Positions 36,227-47,479 of a stretch of 64,000 nucleotides of DNA are shown one piece after another. Source of the stretch: Ceratobasidium sp. AG-K (lineage: Eukaryota > Basidiomycota > Agaricomycetes > Cantharellales > Ceratobasidiaceae). The notes below the pieces were generated by a model, which saw only the letters and a program-made list of their open reading frames with translations, did not search any database and had not been told where the DNA came from. Location of the stretch: positions 1,364,001 through 1,428,000 of the forward strand of contig JAWNGF010000008.1 of the NCBI GenBank assembly GCA_037039685.1, read 5' to 3'. The position numbers and the translations under genes were made by a program. Position 1 is the stretch's first letter; each line of letters opens with the position of its first letter.

Positions 36227-38736
36227 ATGACGACGGCCTACCACCGATACATGCCCTCTGACGGGAGCATGCGCAGTTCGAGCGAGTTTACGGCCGCGAC
36301 GATCTTTTCCATGTACGAGGACCCGGTGCCGGATTTGCAGCACGCCCCACCTGTGCCTGTGTTGGATCCCAAGTACCGTTCGGGCGAGTCCAAGTATCGG
36401 AGTGGAGAGTCGCAGTACCGGTCTGGGGAATCGAACAAGTACCATTCGGGCGAGTCGAACAAGTATCATTCGGGCGAGTCGAATCGGTATTCTGCCAAGT
36501 ACCGCCCCGAGTCGAGGCCACTCTCGATGGTGAGCGAGCGCTCAAAAGACGCCAACCGACGGTCGTACGGCCCACTCGAAAACGGCCGCCCCGAACGTTT
36601 CTCCTACACCCAACCCCAACCCGACCCAGGCCCCTCGCGAGCCTACCCCGCGCGCCAATCCTCTCTCCAACCCGAACAAGCGCCGCGCACGCCCAGCCCG
36701 CGTCTCACGACCAACACAACTCCCTATCCCAGCACCTCGTCCCCCGTCAGCCCCTCGCTCCTCACGCCCGCAGACAGAGAACGCAAAACGTCGTCGAAGC
36801 ATTCGATCATCACGGCCCAGACGAACCACACCACCCCGACGTCCTTGACGGAATACACCACTCGCCACTCGACGGAAGATGCGGATGCGTTTAGGGTGCG
36901 TGCAACGTATGCGAGGCTCGAGGCCGAGGGCGTCCCTGGCGATGGCTGGCTCGAGGGTGTGGAGCGCACGCGGACGAGGGTCGTGAGCGCTGCGAGTGCG
37001 GCCGTCTTGGAAGCTAGCAAGGGCGCTGGGGGCAAGGGCGCCGACGTTAGTGTGGAAGAAGAGGCCCGGTTGAGGAGTACCGATCGGTGAGTCCCCTGTC
37101 TCTTGTCGACGTAGCTAACACCCTCGCAGGTACGGATTCTTTTCACAGCCCGCGCCAAAGCACGAAGGCCGCCTGGTCCTCTTGCCAGCACTCGCACTCA
37201 AAACGTTCGCCTCGCCCCATAAACCAGCCTCGATCCCTACACCCGCTCAACTTCCTGCGACTCGTCAACTGAACGCTCTACCCGTCCCCGTGATTGACCC
37301 CAAAGAAGACGCTCGGATCGCAAAATGGGAACGCATGCTGATCCCAGCGACTCAACCCGGCTCGGGCGGGATCGGTGGGGGGTGGAGATGGGACGCTCGA
37401 AAAGTCCGGAAACGCACCGAGCGGGTATTCAAAGGTGTCCCGGATCGGTGGAGGAGTGCGGCCTGGGGGACGCTCGTGGAAGAGCCTAGGCAGCGGAATC
37501 GGCTGAGTATCGGGGAGCTTGGGGCTAGGTATCGCGAGTTGCTCGATGCGCCCAGTGAGCATGATGTGCAGATTGATTTGGATGTCCCGCGGACGATTAG
37601 TGGGCATGTCATGTTTCATACGCGATACGGGCAGGGGTGGGTCTCGTTTGTCGTGTTGGTGTCTATTTGGGTGCTAATGACGATACAGACAACGCTCGCT
37701 ATTCTACGTCTTGCACGCCTTCGCACAATTATGTCCGTCGTGCGGGTACGTACAGGGTATGGGACCGATTGCTGCCACGCTCCTCAACTACTTTGAACCC
37801 GAGGTGAGCCCCCGTACCGCCTCTCGTCACCAATATCTAACTCGATTCCTAGCGCTGCTACGCAATCCTCGTCCGACTCCACGACGAATACGACATGCAT
37901 ACCATCTTCCAGCCTGGCTTCCCTGGCTTGCTCGAGAGCATCTATGTACAGGAAAAGCTCATTGAGCGGTTGATGCCCGGTGTCTATCAGGCTTTGGTGA
38001 GTCTCGTTGGTTGTGAGTCGAGTCGGCGCTGACCGTGACCCGCTTGATTTACGTGTGCAAATCAAACTTGCGCTTTACCTTTTGTGACTGTCCCTCACTC
38101 AACATTGACACATTATTGACACTGCAAATCACCTTGCACTATCAAACCGAAAATCGACGCCGCAATTCAACCTACCTAATCCACCACAAATATCCAATAC
38201 CATCACTCGCAACTCAATCGCCACAATGAAATAGTCAAAACACATGATCAGCTCGACATCATTCGTGACCAAGTGGTACATTACCCTCTTTGCCAATACC
38301 GTTCCCTACCAACCCAGCTCAGGCTTTGGGATGCGTTTTTGCTCGAGGGGCGGGACGTGCTCGTTATTGCGGCCGTGGCGATTTTGTGGATTGTTAAAGG
38401 TGAGTTTGTTGGACGTTGGTTGGACTTGACTAATTGTTTCCTTCAAACTCCCCCTCTCAAAATAAACGATTCGTCTTCTCCCCAATTCAACATCCGCCTC
38501 CTTCCAAATTAAACCCTTCTGCGACTATTCCAGACCACATAACCGCCCCTCAAGCGAATTTCGAAACAATCCTCTCGCTGCTGTCGTCAACATTTGTTTT
38601 CGAAGACGAGGACGCACTACTGCGATGGATGGAGCGATTACTCACCGACCGCCGGCTGAGGGACGAGATGGACGGATGGCGCGCCGAGTGGGGCAGGTTA
38701 GAGGCCGAGGGAAAGGGCGCCAAGGCATTATTATAG
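36227..38736 (+). CDS. TBC-domain Rab GTPase-activating protein, with apparent frameshift
   Basis: The N-terminus MTTAYHRYMPSDGSMRSSSE leads into tandem KYRSGES / KYHSGES units (about 36370-36490) and a long disordered Ser/Pro region. The TBC domain follows: VFKGVPDRWRSAAWGTLVEE, the arginine-finger motif QIDLDVPRTISGHVMF, the glutamine-finger motif CGYVQGMGPIAATLLNYFEP, and TTIFQ-like, TSFVTKWYITLFANTVPYQ, QLRLWDAFLLEGRDVLVIAA. The stop is at 38736 after EAEGKGAKALL. Between ANTVPYQ and QLRLWDA the frame changes by one base (about 38300-38312) inside a block that is continuous in the family. This is either a sequence error or an inactivating deletion. One intron near 38000-38235 is unusually long (about 240 bases). 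Catalytic residues are otherwise intact. Confidence 0.85.
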
Positions 38737-39374
38737 GCGTGTTGGGTGTGGGTTATTCATTCGGCATATCGGCGTACATACACATTCATCATTCGTGGTA
38801 TTCGGCGTCTTCATCTTTCGGCATCATCGCGTTCATTGGCACACTGGTGGTTAGCATTCGTTCGGCGCACCAGCCGGCTGGTGGTATTTCGAGGCGGGCA
38901 TTTCTATTCCTATTCTATTGCATATAGACCACACTCGTTTTATTTCCATTCTCCATGTACACTCAATATCCTATCTATGCATAATGGCTGAACTGACTGG
39001 TTGTCAGACTAGGCGAATGAGCGCGACAACATGGCAGCAAGGCATTTCTTCCTAAATCTTTACGACATGCATACGTCCAAGAATTCGCACTTGTTCTATT
39101 ATTGCAATTCAGACGGTTTCTTTTATGGCTGACGAGAAAAAGGTTACAACTCAGTCCTCACAATATTGGAGCCACAGAGTGTGACGTGACACTGATATTC
39201 GCAATGTGACGGCTATATCCGTAGTGACAGCTAAATGCGGTGACATGTTCTATTTAGGGTCTCGGGGGGCTGGTTCTATTTATACACCACTCGAGTGTCT
39301 TTAGCGCGAGGTCGAGGTGCCTTGAAGATGCCCCCCCACAACCGATTGTTTCCCCGTCTGTATGAAGCTGGGAA
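38737..39374. other. Intergenic, nothing recognised
   Basis: This holds the TBC gene 3' flank and the promoter of the next small gene. A loose GTGAC repeat (GTGACGTGACAC, GTGACGGC, GTGACAGC, GTGACATG) occurs at about 39180-39250. Confidence 0.4.
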
Positions 39375-39800
39375 ATGAAGTATGTGTCGGTGATTGTCCC
39401 GCTCGTCGTCGTCGGCGTCTTGTTTGTCCTAGGCTGCAGTAAGTGCCAAGCCCATCTCCACGAGTTATTCTGACCTTTTTTTGATTTTTTATAGTTTGGG
39501 TTGCGACAAGAGGTGAAAAGTACGAAGACGAAGAGCCTGATCTCGAACGCCAGACACCCCGTGAGTGGATCGCTTGGCAGTAGATTGCGTGCTCATTGTG
39601 ATGTGGCAGCCATGACCAAACCCGAGCTCGCACTCCCCATACCCGCGCACACGCGATACGCCCAGTCAGATCCGGGCACCCAATCCGATTCGAGATACAC
39701 CCAGTCAGACTCGCGATATACACCCTCTGATTCGCGATACACCCAGTCCGATTCGCACACCCAGTCTGGTCTCATAGAACCACCCCGATACGAGAGGTAG
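39375..39800 (+). CDS. Small single-pass membrane protein with SDSRYTQ repeats
   Basis: Three exons give a protein of about 105 residues. Exon 1 encodes a hydrophobic N-terminus MKYVSVIVPLVVVGVLFVLG ending in Cys, likely a signal anchor. Exon 2 (after an intron ending TTTATAG) reads WVATRGEKYEDEEPDLERQT. Exon 3 starts MTKPELALPIPAHTRYAQSD and carries five to six imperfect heptads of the form SDSRYTQ / SDSRYTP / SDSHTQ, then SGLIEPPRYER and the stop. Both introns are GT-AG and in phase. No family was recognised. The short, mostly polar repeat tail would face the cytosol or the wall depending on orientation. Confidence 0.6.
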
Positions 39801-41202
39801 CCCACCCCGCGCCGGTCCGCTTACATTCGCCACAAGGCTATTATTATGTCTCTAATTGTTGAAGCTGTGTCGCTATGTTCAATTGTATTCCTACGCAATT
39901 CATCCCTGTTTTTCGTTTCTGTGTTGGCTCGATTTGAGTTGTTGGGTTGCCGATCCGGCTATTTTGGGCGCGAGGACCCGCGTCACCGTCAGTCACACTC
40001 GTCATGGCTGCGCTGTGGTGCGTGCCGAGTTTGGCTCTCGACTGGTGCCGTCGGCTTGCACGGCAGTTCCAGCGCGAGGGAATGTCGGTGCAGTCTGACA
40101 TTTACGAGAGCGGGGGTACAGTCATGTCCGACTTTTTACGCGTCAACTCAAAGCGATCTCCGTGCGGATCGTCGAGAAGCGTAATGATGACTACGTACAT
40201 CAACCCGCGGGTCTTCTTGCGCGGTTCCGAGCGGTTTACACGGATTTAATGTTCGGACGTTGGCCTTGCTAGTTCGAACCAGTGCGGGGAATCGATATCC
40301 TTGTCAGACGCGAGCCGCGGCCCGGCTTGAGGTCGAGTTCTTCCTGCTCGACTCGTTCCATGGCTGACCGAGATAGATAACTCGTATTTATAGAGATTGT
40401 ACGTGCCCCATACACGCGTTGGCGAGATACAGCATTCCATCACTGGGGTTGCAATGTTCAGCGTGAGCCTGGGACGTAACTATTCCTTGAAGGCGTATGG
40501 CACTATGCGCTCACTCGCTCGCACGATTGTCTATATCGAGCGAGGTCTGGACTGGATGTCAACGTAAGTCTTGCCTAGAGGTTTAGCCTCGGTTGATGTT
40601 TGGCCTTGGTTCGGGCCAAAGTGTGACGCCGTTGGTGACGTTGGACGATGGCGGAAGTCAGTCCCGCTCGGCGCCGAGGTGTTTGACCGGTAGGCGCTGG
40701 GCGACCGCGAACGGGGCAACACGAGGGATGGGCTATATTCTGCAGTCTATTTTAGGCCATGTACCGGCTGGAGCTATACTTGGGGTGCGGCCCTCGTCAA
40801 ACTAGGCTCTCGAGCGCACTGTGAGTCTGAAATCCACCGCGCATTACGTTCCCAATAGTATTAGGGTCCATTCTATCGGGCATATGCGCCGCCAGGCTGA
40901 TTAGTTATGCATAAAGATAATGATAACAGTCGGCTTGGAAAATAAACAAAGGTATGAGGGAGATACGGCTCTATCTATCGTGCCAAAATGGTACTACTTA
41001 TTGCCAGCCTGGAGATGCCCGATTGGCTGGCTCTAGCTGAATAATCAATCAATCAATCACGTTTGTTGAGCACGACATTACCAGACAACCACCAACCAAG
41101 TAACCGCATTCAACCATCCTACAAGCCTCGGTATGTGTATATGACCTACTTATACAATTCTACTCGCTCAAACGTCGATGAATCCCCTCATTAGTCTTTA
41201 TC
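39801..41202. other. Intergenic, no supported gene
   Basis: Short frames at 39950-40249 (plus) and 40531-40722 (minus) are open but have no motif, splice support or known relatives. A tandem AATCAATCAATCAATCA microsatellite sits at about 41041-41057. Confidence 0.35.
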
Positions 41203-42586
41203 ATGTCTCCGACACCTAAAACGTAAGCGAGATGATCTCATCTACATGCATCTAACTCGGCGGCTCCGTACAGCATGAAAGCCGCTCAAGTAAAAAAGCA
41301 GGGTGGAATTGAAGAAATCGAGGTTATCGATATTCCAGTTCCGACTCCCAAACCCGACGAGATCCTTCTCAAGACCGAGTGGGCGGGAGTCAACTATAGT
41401 AGGTTGGGCTAGTTGTCGTGGGCTAATACTAACAGGTACTAGTCGATACGTACTTTCGAGGGGGCGTGTATCCCCGTGCGGCGCCTTTTACGCTTGGTCA
41501 AGAAGCGGCTGGTGCCATTGTGTCCTTGCCTAGCTCGACCGATGTGTAAGTTGCGTCATCAATCGTAGCTTTATTGATAACGGATTGTATATGAAGGCTA
41601 GAGTCGAGTGATTACAAAGTTCGCGGGTTCAAGGAAGGTGCCAAGGCTGCAGGTGTGAGTGGAGTTTTCATTACGCCTCGCATATGGTCATGTACGAATC
41701 AAATGTAGTATGGAGGTGGAAGCTTTGCCGAGTATGTTGTATTTCCTTGGAAAGATGTCCATGTCCTCTCCGAAGGAGTGTCCACTCGCCAAGCCTCTGC
41801 TTCGATATTGCAAGGATTGACAGGTACGTTTACTCCGTTTCCCGCTTTATTCCTACTAAAACGTTTTGAATAGCACTCACGTTGGTCAAGGAATCGTACC
41901 CAGTTAGGAAAGGTGATTGGATCTTGGTCCATGCTGCTGCCGGTGGTGTTGGCCTCTTGCTCTGCCAGGTGGGAGTTTTCTATAGTTCTTAGCAAGCTAT
42001 TACGAACCAGTGGATAATGCTAGCTCGCCAGTCAAATAGGAGCAACTGTCATTGGTACCACCTCGTCCCAAGCCAAAGCCGAGATCGCAAAGAAAGCTGG
42101 CGCCACGCATGTAATCAACTACACCGAGGCCTCGGTGCCCGAGCAGGTCCTCAAGTTGACCGACGGACGCGGGGTTGAGGGTATATTCGATGGTGTGGGT
42201 GCGTCAACCTGGGAAGACAACTTTACTTCTATTCGTCGCAAGGGCACGATCGTTAGCTTCGGGAATGCCAGTGGTGTTGTCCCACCGTTTTCAGTGCTCA
42301 AGCTAGGACCGAAGAATGTCAAGGTCTGCAGACCAGTGTGAGTGCTGTTCTAAACTAAATACTAGTATTGAATCCTTACATTGGCAACAGGCTTGGAAAC
42401 TACGTTACGGAGCCGTCCGAGTTTCATGAATACACAACAGAACTGTTCGAGCTGATTCAGAGCAGGAAGCTTGAAATCGCGATTCATGACGAATATCCGT
42501 TTACTACCGAGGGCATCCGGCAGACTCAGACTGATATTACTGGGAGAGGAACGTCAGGAAAGCTCGTGGTCAAGGTTACCCCATGA
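41203..42586 (+). CDS. Quinone oxidoreductase, zeta-crystallin-like (paralogue 2)
   Basis: This is a close paralogue of the genes at 105-1515 and 43090-44468. The leader exon MSPTPKT ends at a GTAAGC donor; the next exon begins MKAAQVKKQGGIEEIEVIDI and EWAGVNYSR-like, then DTYFRGGVYPRAAPFTLGQE, EYVVFPWKDVHVLSEGVSTR, the cofactor motif HAAAGGVGLLLCQ, IGATVIGTTSSQAKAEIAKK, EGIFDGVGASTWEDNFTSIR, KGTIVSFGNASGVVPP and TSGKLVVKVTP at the stop. Exon joints are conserved with the other copies. It would reduce quinones or related carbonyls with NADPH. Together with the next gene it forms a head-to-tail tandem pair. Confidence 0.9.
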
Positions 42587-43089
42587 CGGGCTACTTGTAT
42601 GCGATCGAAATTAATATATCCCCATTTGATGATTGACGGTATCGCATATAATGACTAAATGAATGACGGTCAATTTTAATTGAGGATAACTCTTGTTGTT
42701 TTTTTGTTTGCTGGGATTCAACTCTACTACCCACCCCTCGCTGTAGGGCCCAGGATAATTGTTGACAGGGTGTATGCGCCTATTTTATTTCTATCCAGAC
42801 ACTAACAACAATCGAATCCATTGGAAGGACAACACCGAGCTTCACTTGCCGAAGTGGCGTTAGCCATCCACAAGTAGATCGATCGCCGATTGGTTAGTTC
42901 ATTGCAAGCCTGAATAATCCATCACCCGCGCTAAGCCCATCGTCAATCGATCATCACTACCGGGTGGCCACCTTCAAACTGACACTTCAATTTGGTATGT
43001 GTGCGCGAGAGAGAGATCTAGTTCTATAATACCTAACTATTAAACAATAGTAAACATCCTAAGCCAGCCATATCGCAACCTTTATCATA
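42587..43089. other. Spacer between tandem quinone oxidoreductase genes
   Basis: This 503-base spacer contains the 3' flank of paralogue 2 and the promoter of paralogue 3. No feature other than AT-rich stretches was recognised. Confidence 0.4.
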
Positions 43090-44468
43090 ATGCCGGTCCC
43101 CAAAACGCGAGTAACCTAGCCCACTATGTCCGTGCTCTAGCCAATGATATGAGACAGGATGAAAGCAGCCCGAGTGAGCAAGCAAGGCGGAATAGAAGAA
43201 ATCGAGGTAGTCGACATCCCAGTTCCAAGTCCCACACCCGAAGAGATTCTTATCAAGACCGAATGGGCGGGTGTTAACTTTAGTAGGTCTAGTCGCTTAC
43301 GCCTCCTAGCAGATACTGATAGGCATTAGTTGATACGTATTTTCGAGGAGGTGTTTATCCCCGCGCTACACCGTTTATACTTGGTCAAGAAGCGGCTGGG
43401 ACCATCATCTCTTTGCCTAGTGCAGCCGGCGTGTGAGTCGTGCTACTGGATTGTGCTTGGCTTCGCATTGATTATGAGTGAAGACTAGAGTCGAGTGACT
43501 ACAAGGTTCGTGGGTTTAAGGAAGGCGCCCACGTTGTGGTCGTAAGTATTCATTCCTACATATACTGTTTGTATTGACAAGGGGTGACTGTAGTACGCTG
43601 GGGGTAGCTTTGCCGAGTACGTTGTCGCACCGTGGAAGGACGCTCATATACTCCCTGAAGGGTTTGACACCCGCAAAGCCGCGGCCTCGATATCGCAGGG
43701 GTTAACAGGTATTGTCTCCCCGCTACTTTCAGCACATGCTGACAGAAATCGTTTGGATAGCTCTCACATTTGTAAAGGAAGCGTATGCGATAAAACCGGG
43801 TGACTGGGTTCTAGTTCACGCAGCTGCGGGCGGCGTAGGCCTCTTGCTCTGTCAGGTGAGCCCCATTGCTACATATTTACTATACGTGATGGACGTACCA
43901 CGAGCTTGCCAGCCAAATTGGTGCCAATGTCATTGGAACTACCTCTTCTCCAGTCAAGGCCGAAATTGCAAAGAAAGCAGGGGCTACGCATGTAATAAAC
44001 TATACAGAGACTTCAGTACCTGAGCAGGTCCTCAAGCTAACAGACGGACGAGGAGTCGAAGCCATATTCGATGGGGTTGGTGCATCGACCTGGGAAGACA
44101 ACTTTACTTCTATTCGTCGCAAGGGTACAATTGTTAGCTTTGGAAATGCCAGTGGCGTTGTTCCACCGTTTTCAGTGCTCAAACTAGGAGCAAAAAATGT
44201 CAAGGTATGCAGGCCAGTGTGAGTGTAATCCTAAATTACCTATTGCGAACGATTTTTCAATAATATCCATAGGGTCGGAAATTATATCACGGAACCCGCC
44301 GAGGCCCACGAGTATGCAAAAGAGCTGTTTGGGCTAATCCATGATGGAAAGCTGGACATTGCGATTCATGGCGAGTATCCGCTTTCAACCGAGGGAATCC
44401 GACAGACTCAAATCGATATTACTGGAAGAGGGACTTCGGGCAAGCTCGTGGTCAAAGTTGCTCCGTAA
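43090..44468 (+). CDS. Quinone oxidoreductase, zeta-crystallin-like (paralogue 3)
   Basis: This is the third family member, in tandem with paralogue 2. The leader exon MPVPKT is followed by a donor that reads GCGAGT, so the first intron would be GC-AG (about 43107-43158); the protein then continues MKAARVSKQGGIEEIEVVDI. Conserved pieces include EWAGVNFSR-like, DTYFRGGVYPRATPFILGQE, AEYVVAPWKDAHILPEGFDT, ALTFVKEAYAIKPGDWVLVH, AAAGGVGLLLCQ, VEAIFDGVGASTWEDNFTSI, KGTIVSFGNASGVVPPFSVL and TSGKLVVKVAP. If the GC donor is not used, translation from MKAARV still gives the full catalytic protein. No disruption was seen. Confidence 0.9.
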
Positions 44469-44704
44469 ACAGGTGGATCTCTTGTGCCTAGTACCAAGCT
44501 GCCACTAGGCATGACACAATGTGGAGTTTCCTATGTTGAAATTTGACATGCATGGACGTTAGTTCTGACTGACTGGATTTCGGTTCCTTGATAATTTTAT
44601 TGGGGCAAAGGGTAGGTTTGCAAGGGCGAACGAGCGGGGGTAATATTATAGCAGAGGGACCGATAAATACAACGGTGGGATGGGTACGAGTGCCTGAGCA
44701 ATAA

Positions 44705-47152
44705 CTACTCTAATGTAGCTGCCTTGCAAATCAAGGGCATTCGGTTCCGCTTCTTGTCGCCTTTGACAACTGGCCGGGTACCCAACCTTGAGATAATTGC
44801 ATAAGTCATAGTCGGGTACAAATATTCGAACTCTCTTACCCAGCCTTTCCCTCCACTTCGATGTGTGGATCGATGTCAAACTCAAAAGAGCGAACCAAAG
44901 TGTAGATAAGTGTCTTCATCCTCGGGGGGTATTAGATTTTGATCGAACCGTGAACGCAATCAACTTACTCGACTACAGCAAACCGGTAGCCAATGCACGC
45001 ATGTGGCCCGGATATGAACCTGCATTTGTATGTAAGAAGGGTTCCGAAGAATATAGCCCACCCATCGATACGTACGTCATCTGATGGCCCCACACTCCTG
45101 GCATATCTTTGACTGCACTCGGGAGGTTGTCCCAGCGTTCTGGCCTGCAATGCGATTATTAGTTCGCCGAGTCTCACCAACAGTCCTGCGACGAACTTGA
45201 ACTCGAGGGCATCTTCTCCCCAAAACTCCTTTGCTCGGTTCATCGCCAGTATCGGAATTGCAACACTATCGCCTTTTTGGACCCTGACATTTTATCAATT
45301 AATTTGAATGAGCTTCAATGCAATTCTTCAACGCTCACCGAATCTCGGTCTGGACTACACCGCGCGCGTCAACAAAGCTTCGTCCAACAGGTATAATCGT
45401 GTCCGCGGCTGCTTCACGACCACCCAAAGGAACTACAGCATACACGCGAAGGGCCTCACGCATGAAGTTATTCAAATAACTTAGCTTCTCTAGTTCATCC
45501 ATAGTGGGTTCGTCCCCTAGCCCGGCAGTTTGCAGTTCCTCTCGCAACTTGGCTTGGATTTCTGGATACTTGGTCAGCGCATACAGCGCCCATGTAGTGG
45601 ATGAAGTGGTGGTTTCATGTCCAGCGGTAAGAATAGTTGAAATTTCTACATAAAAAGATCGAGATCACTAAGGGAATGGGACATTATAAGGGAATGGATC
45701 ATTATACATACGCCCAAAGACCTCCTCGTCCGACATTCCTTGATGTTTGCCCGCATCATTAGCCAGGTTTGATTTGATGAGCAACGTTAGGAGATCGCGG
45801 CCTTGTGACTCTTCGTTTCCTTTGCCTCCCTGAAAGAGTAGTTTCTTGTCTTCGACCAGGCCCATGCCAATGCGACGTATACTAAAATATTTGTGAATGG
45901 ATTTCAAGGCACCATGGCGCTACCTACGTGGATAGGTTGTCATCGACTCGCTTGGCACTCGCAGTACGCTATCACTGAGGATGAGTGGGATAGCGGCTAG
46001 AAGATAGGTGGGCGCTCACTATTCCGGCATAATGAAACAAAAGCCCTTTGATGACCTCTAGTGCACCAATATTTTCATTCGAATTGAATATTTCTGTAAA
46101 TGCCTTGGCGAGCGCATCTTTGTCTTCATCTTCGAGTGAGCGAAACTCGTAGCCAAATCCTTGCGTTTCTCGGTATTAGTCTAATACGTGTCTACTGATG
46201 CTGGACCCACCCGCCACGCCAATCGTATCCAAAGTTGCGCGAGTCAGCCACGAAAGCACGTCAATTTCCACCCCTTCGGGATGATCGCGTATTATCTCAA
46301 GCCATATATCCCGAAGCTGGGACGCGACATGTTAGTAGGTTTTTTGGGAAAGCCATGCTATGGCACCTTGTTGGATTTAGCCCAAAATGTAGGCACCAGG
46401 TCTCGAATGTGAAGCGCTCCAAAGGCTGGGTTCTAAAGCTTGGTTCTCAGAGGGATCAGTGGGAGCTGCAAGGGCAATACTTCGTACCATAATGCGACGC
46501 TTTGCATTAATCACTCAGTTCAACATCGTCAACATGCCACCGCTGCATTTGAGCCTACCTGGCGTTTGTGAGTCTCCTCATCGGCAGACAAAATCCCTGA
46601 AGTAAGCGGTCTGTCAGCGAAGCAATGAGGAACTATAGGCACGACAGACTTGCCTTCTCCTATGAGTTGACCGAGGGCCTTGCGCGTCGCTTCTGGCTTG
46701 GGGAAAATCGTGTTATGCGACAGTATGCTGTTTATCCAAGTGAATTTAATTGAGGGAATCTCGCCAGAGTAGTCTGCATCGGCACCCACTAGTTGACAGC
46801 ACGCATATCGGTGGTACAAAGCTGATAGGACTGTGTCTAGAGGTTACAGACTAGCTGTGAACAAAATAACCAAGAAACTAACTCCGAGGAATCCCCTGAA
46901 ACAAAAAGTGCCTCCATATTTCGCTGTCCATCTATCCCAGATGTTTTCCGATTGTATCAGAGTGATAAAGTGTCCAAGTATCCAGCTATCATTCTCTGGA
47001 CCTGGTAAGTGGCGAAGTGGAGAACGCCAGTTGCGAATAGGGCGATAGACTTGGTGTCTAAACTTGACCAGAGCTATCCCGGTGGCTAGGAAGAGCAATC
47101 GACCAAAGGTCATGTGCTCCGCAATTCTGGAATCTGTAAGGATGGTCGACAT
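44705..47152 (-). CDS. Cytochrome P450 monooxygenase
   Basis: An apparently intact class II P450, anchored in the endoplasmic reticulum by an N-terminal hydrophobic segment after MSTILTDSRIAEHM (FGRLLFLATGIALV), followed by the proline-rich hinge HLPGPENDSWILGHF. Later pieces in order are FGYEFRSLEDEDKDALAKAF, DLLTLLIKSNLAND, MSDEEVFG, EELEKLSYLNNFMREALRVY-like with the ExxR pair in REALR, AMNRAKEFWGEDALEF, PERWDNLPSAVKDMPGVWG, the heme loop FISGPHACIGYRFAVVE with its cysteine, KTLIYTLVRSFEFDIDP, and the C-terminal GTRPVVKGDKKRNRMPLICK. The stop is at 44705. About ten or more short introns are needed. Substrate unknown; basidiomycete P450s of this general type act on lipids, terpenoids or xenobiotics. 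It is not an obvious recent copy of the P450 pseudogene at 23-25 kb. Confidence 0.9.
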
Positions 47153-47479
47153 AGTCCAGCGAAAAGTTGATGGCTTGGAGGTAATGCCTGAATGACGCTG
47201 TATTTATACCAAGGAGGTGCCATGATGCGCTCACTTGGACCACTTGAATATGGGGTTGCCCTTGATCCAAGTGTAGCCGAGTTGGCCGCTGAGCTACGAG
47301 CGAATGGCGTTCAGTCACGTGAGCCGTCGGATGGGCATGACTCGGAGCTTGACTCGACGAAATCCATGCCGGCAGCCCTGGGTGACGCGGTCTGCGGCAT
47401 AGTTGTGCAATCCTCCAAGAATCTCTTGCCAAGCCATCGACACTTCATTGCGAGCAACCCAAGCTGAAGTCTGACATTT
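47153..47479. other. Upstream region of the P450 gene
   Basis: Contains the P450 promoter. No duplicated match was found here; the duplication begins to its right. Confidence 0.4.

Noticed and set aside
36074..36868. Minus-strand open frames over the Rab GAP N-terminus
   Set aside because: They mirror the repeat and Ser/Pro-rich coding sequence of the plus-strand gene.
41041..41057. Short direct repeats (AATC units) as a possible CRISPR-like array
   Set aside because: It is a simple tetranucleotide microsatellite without spacers, in a eukaryotic genome.
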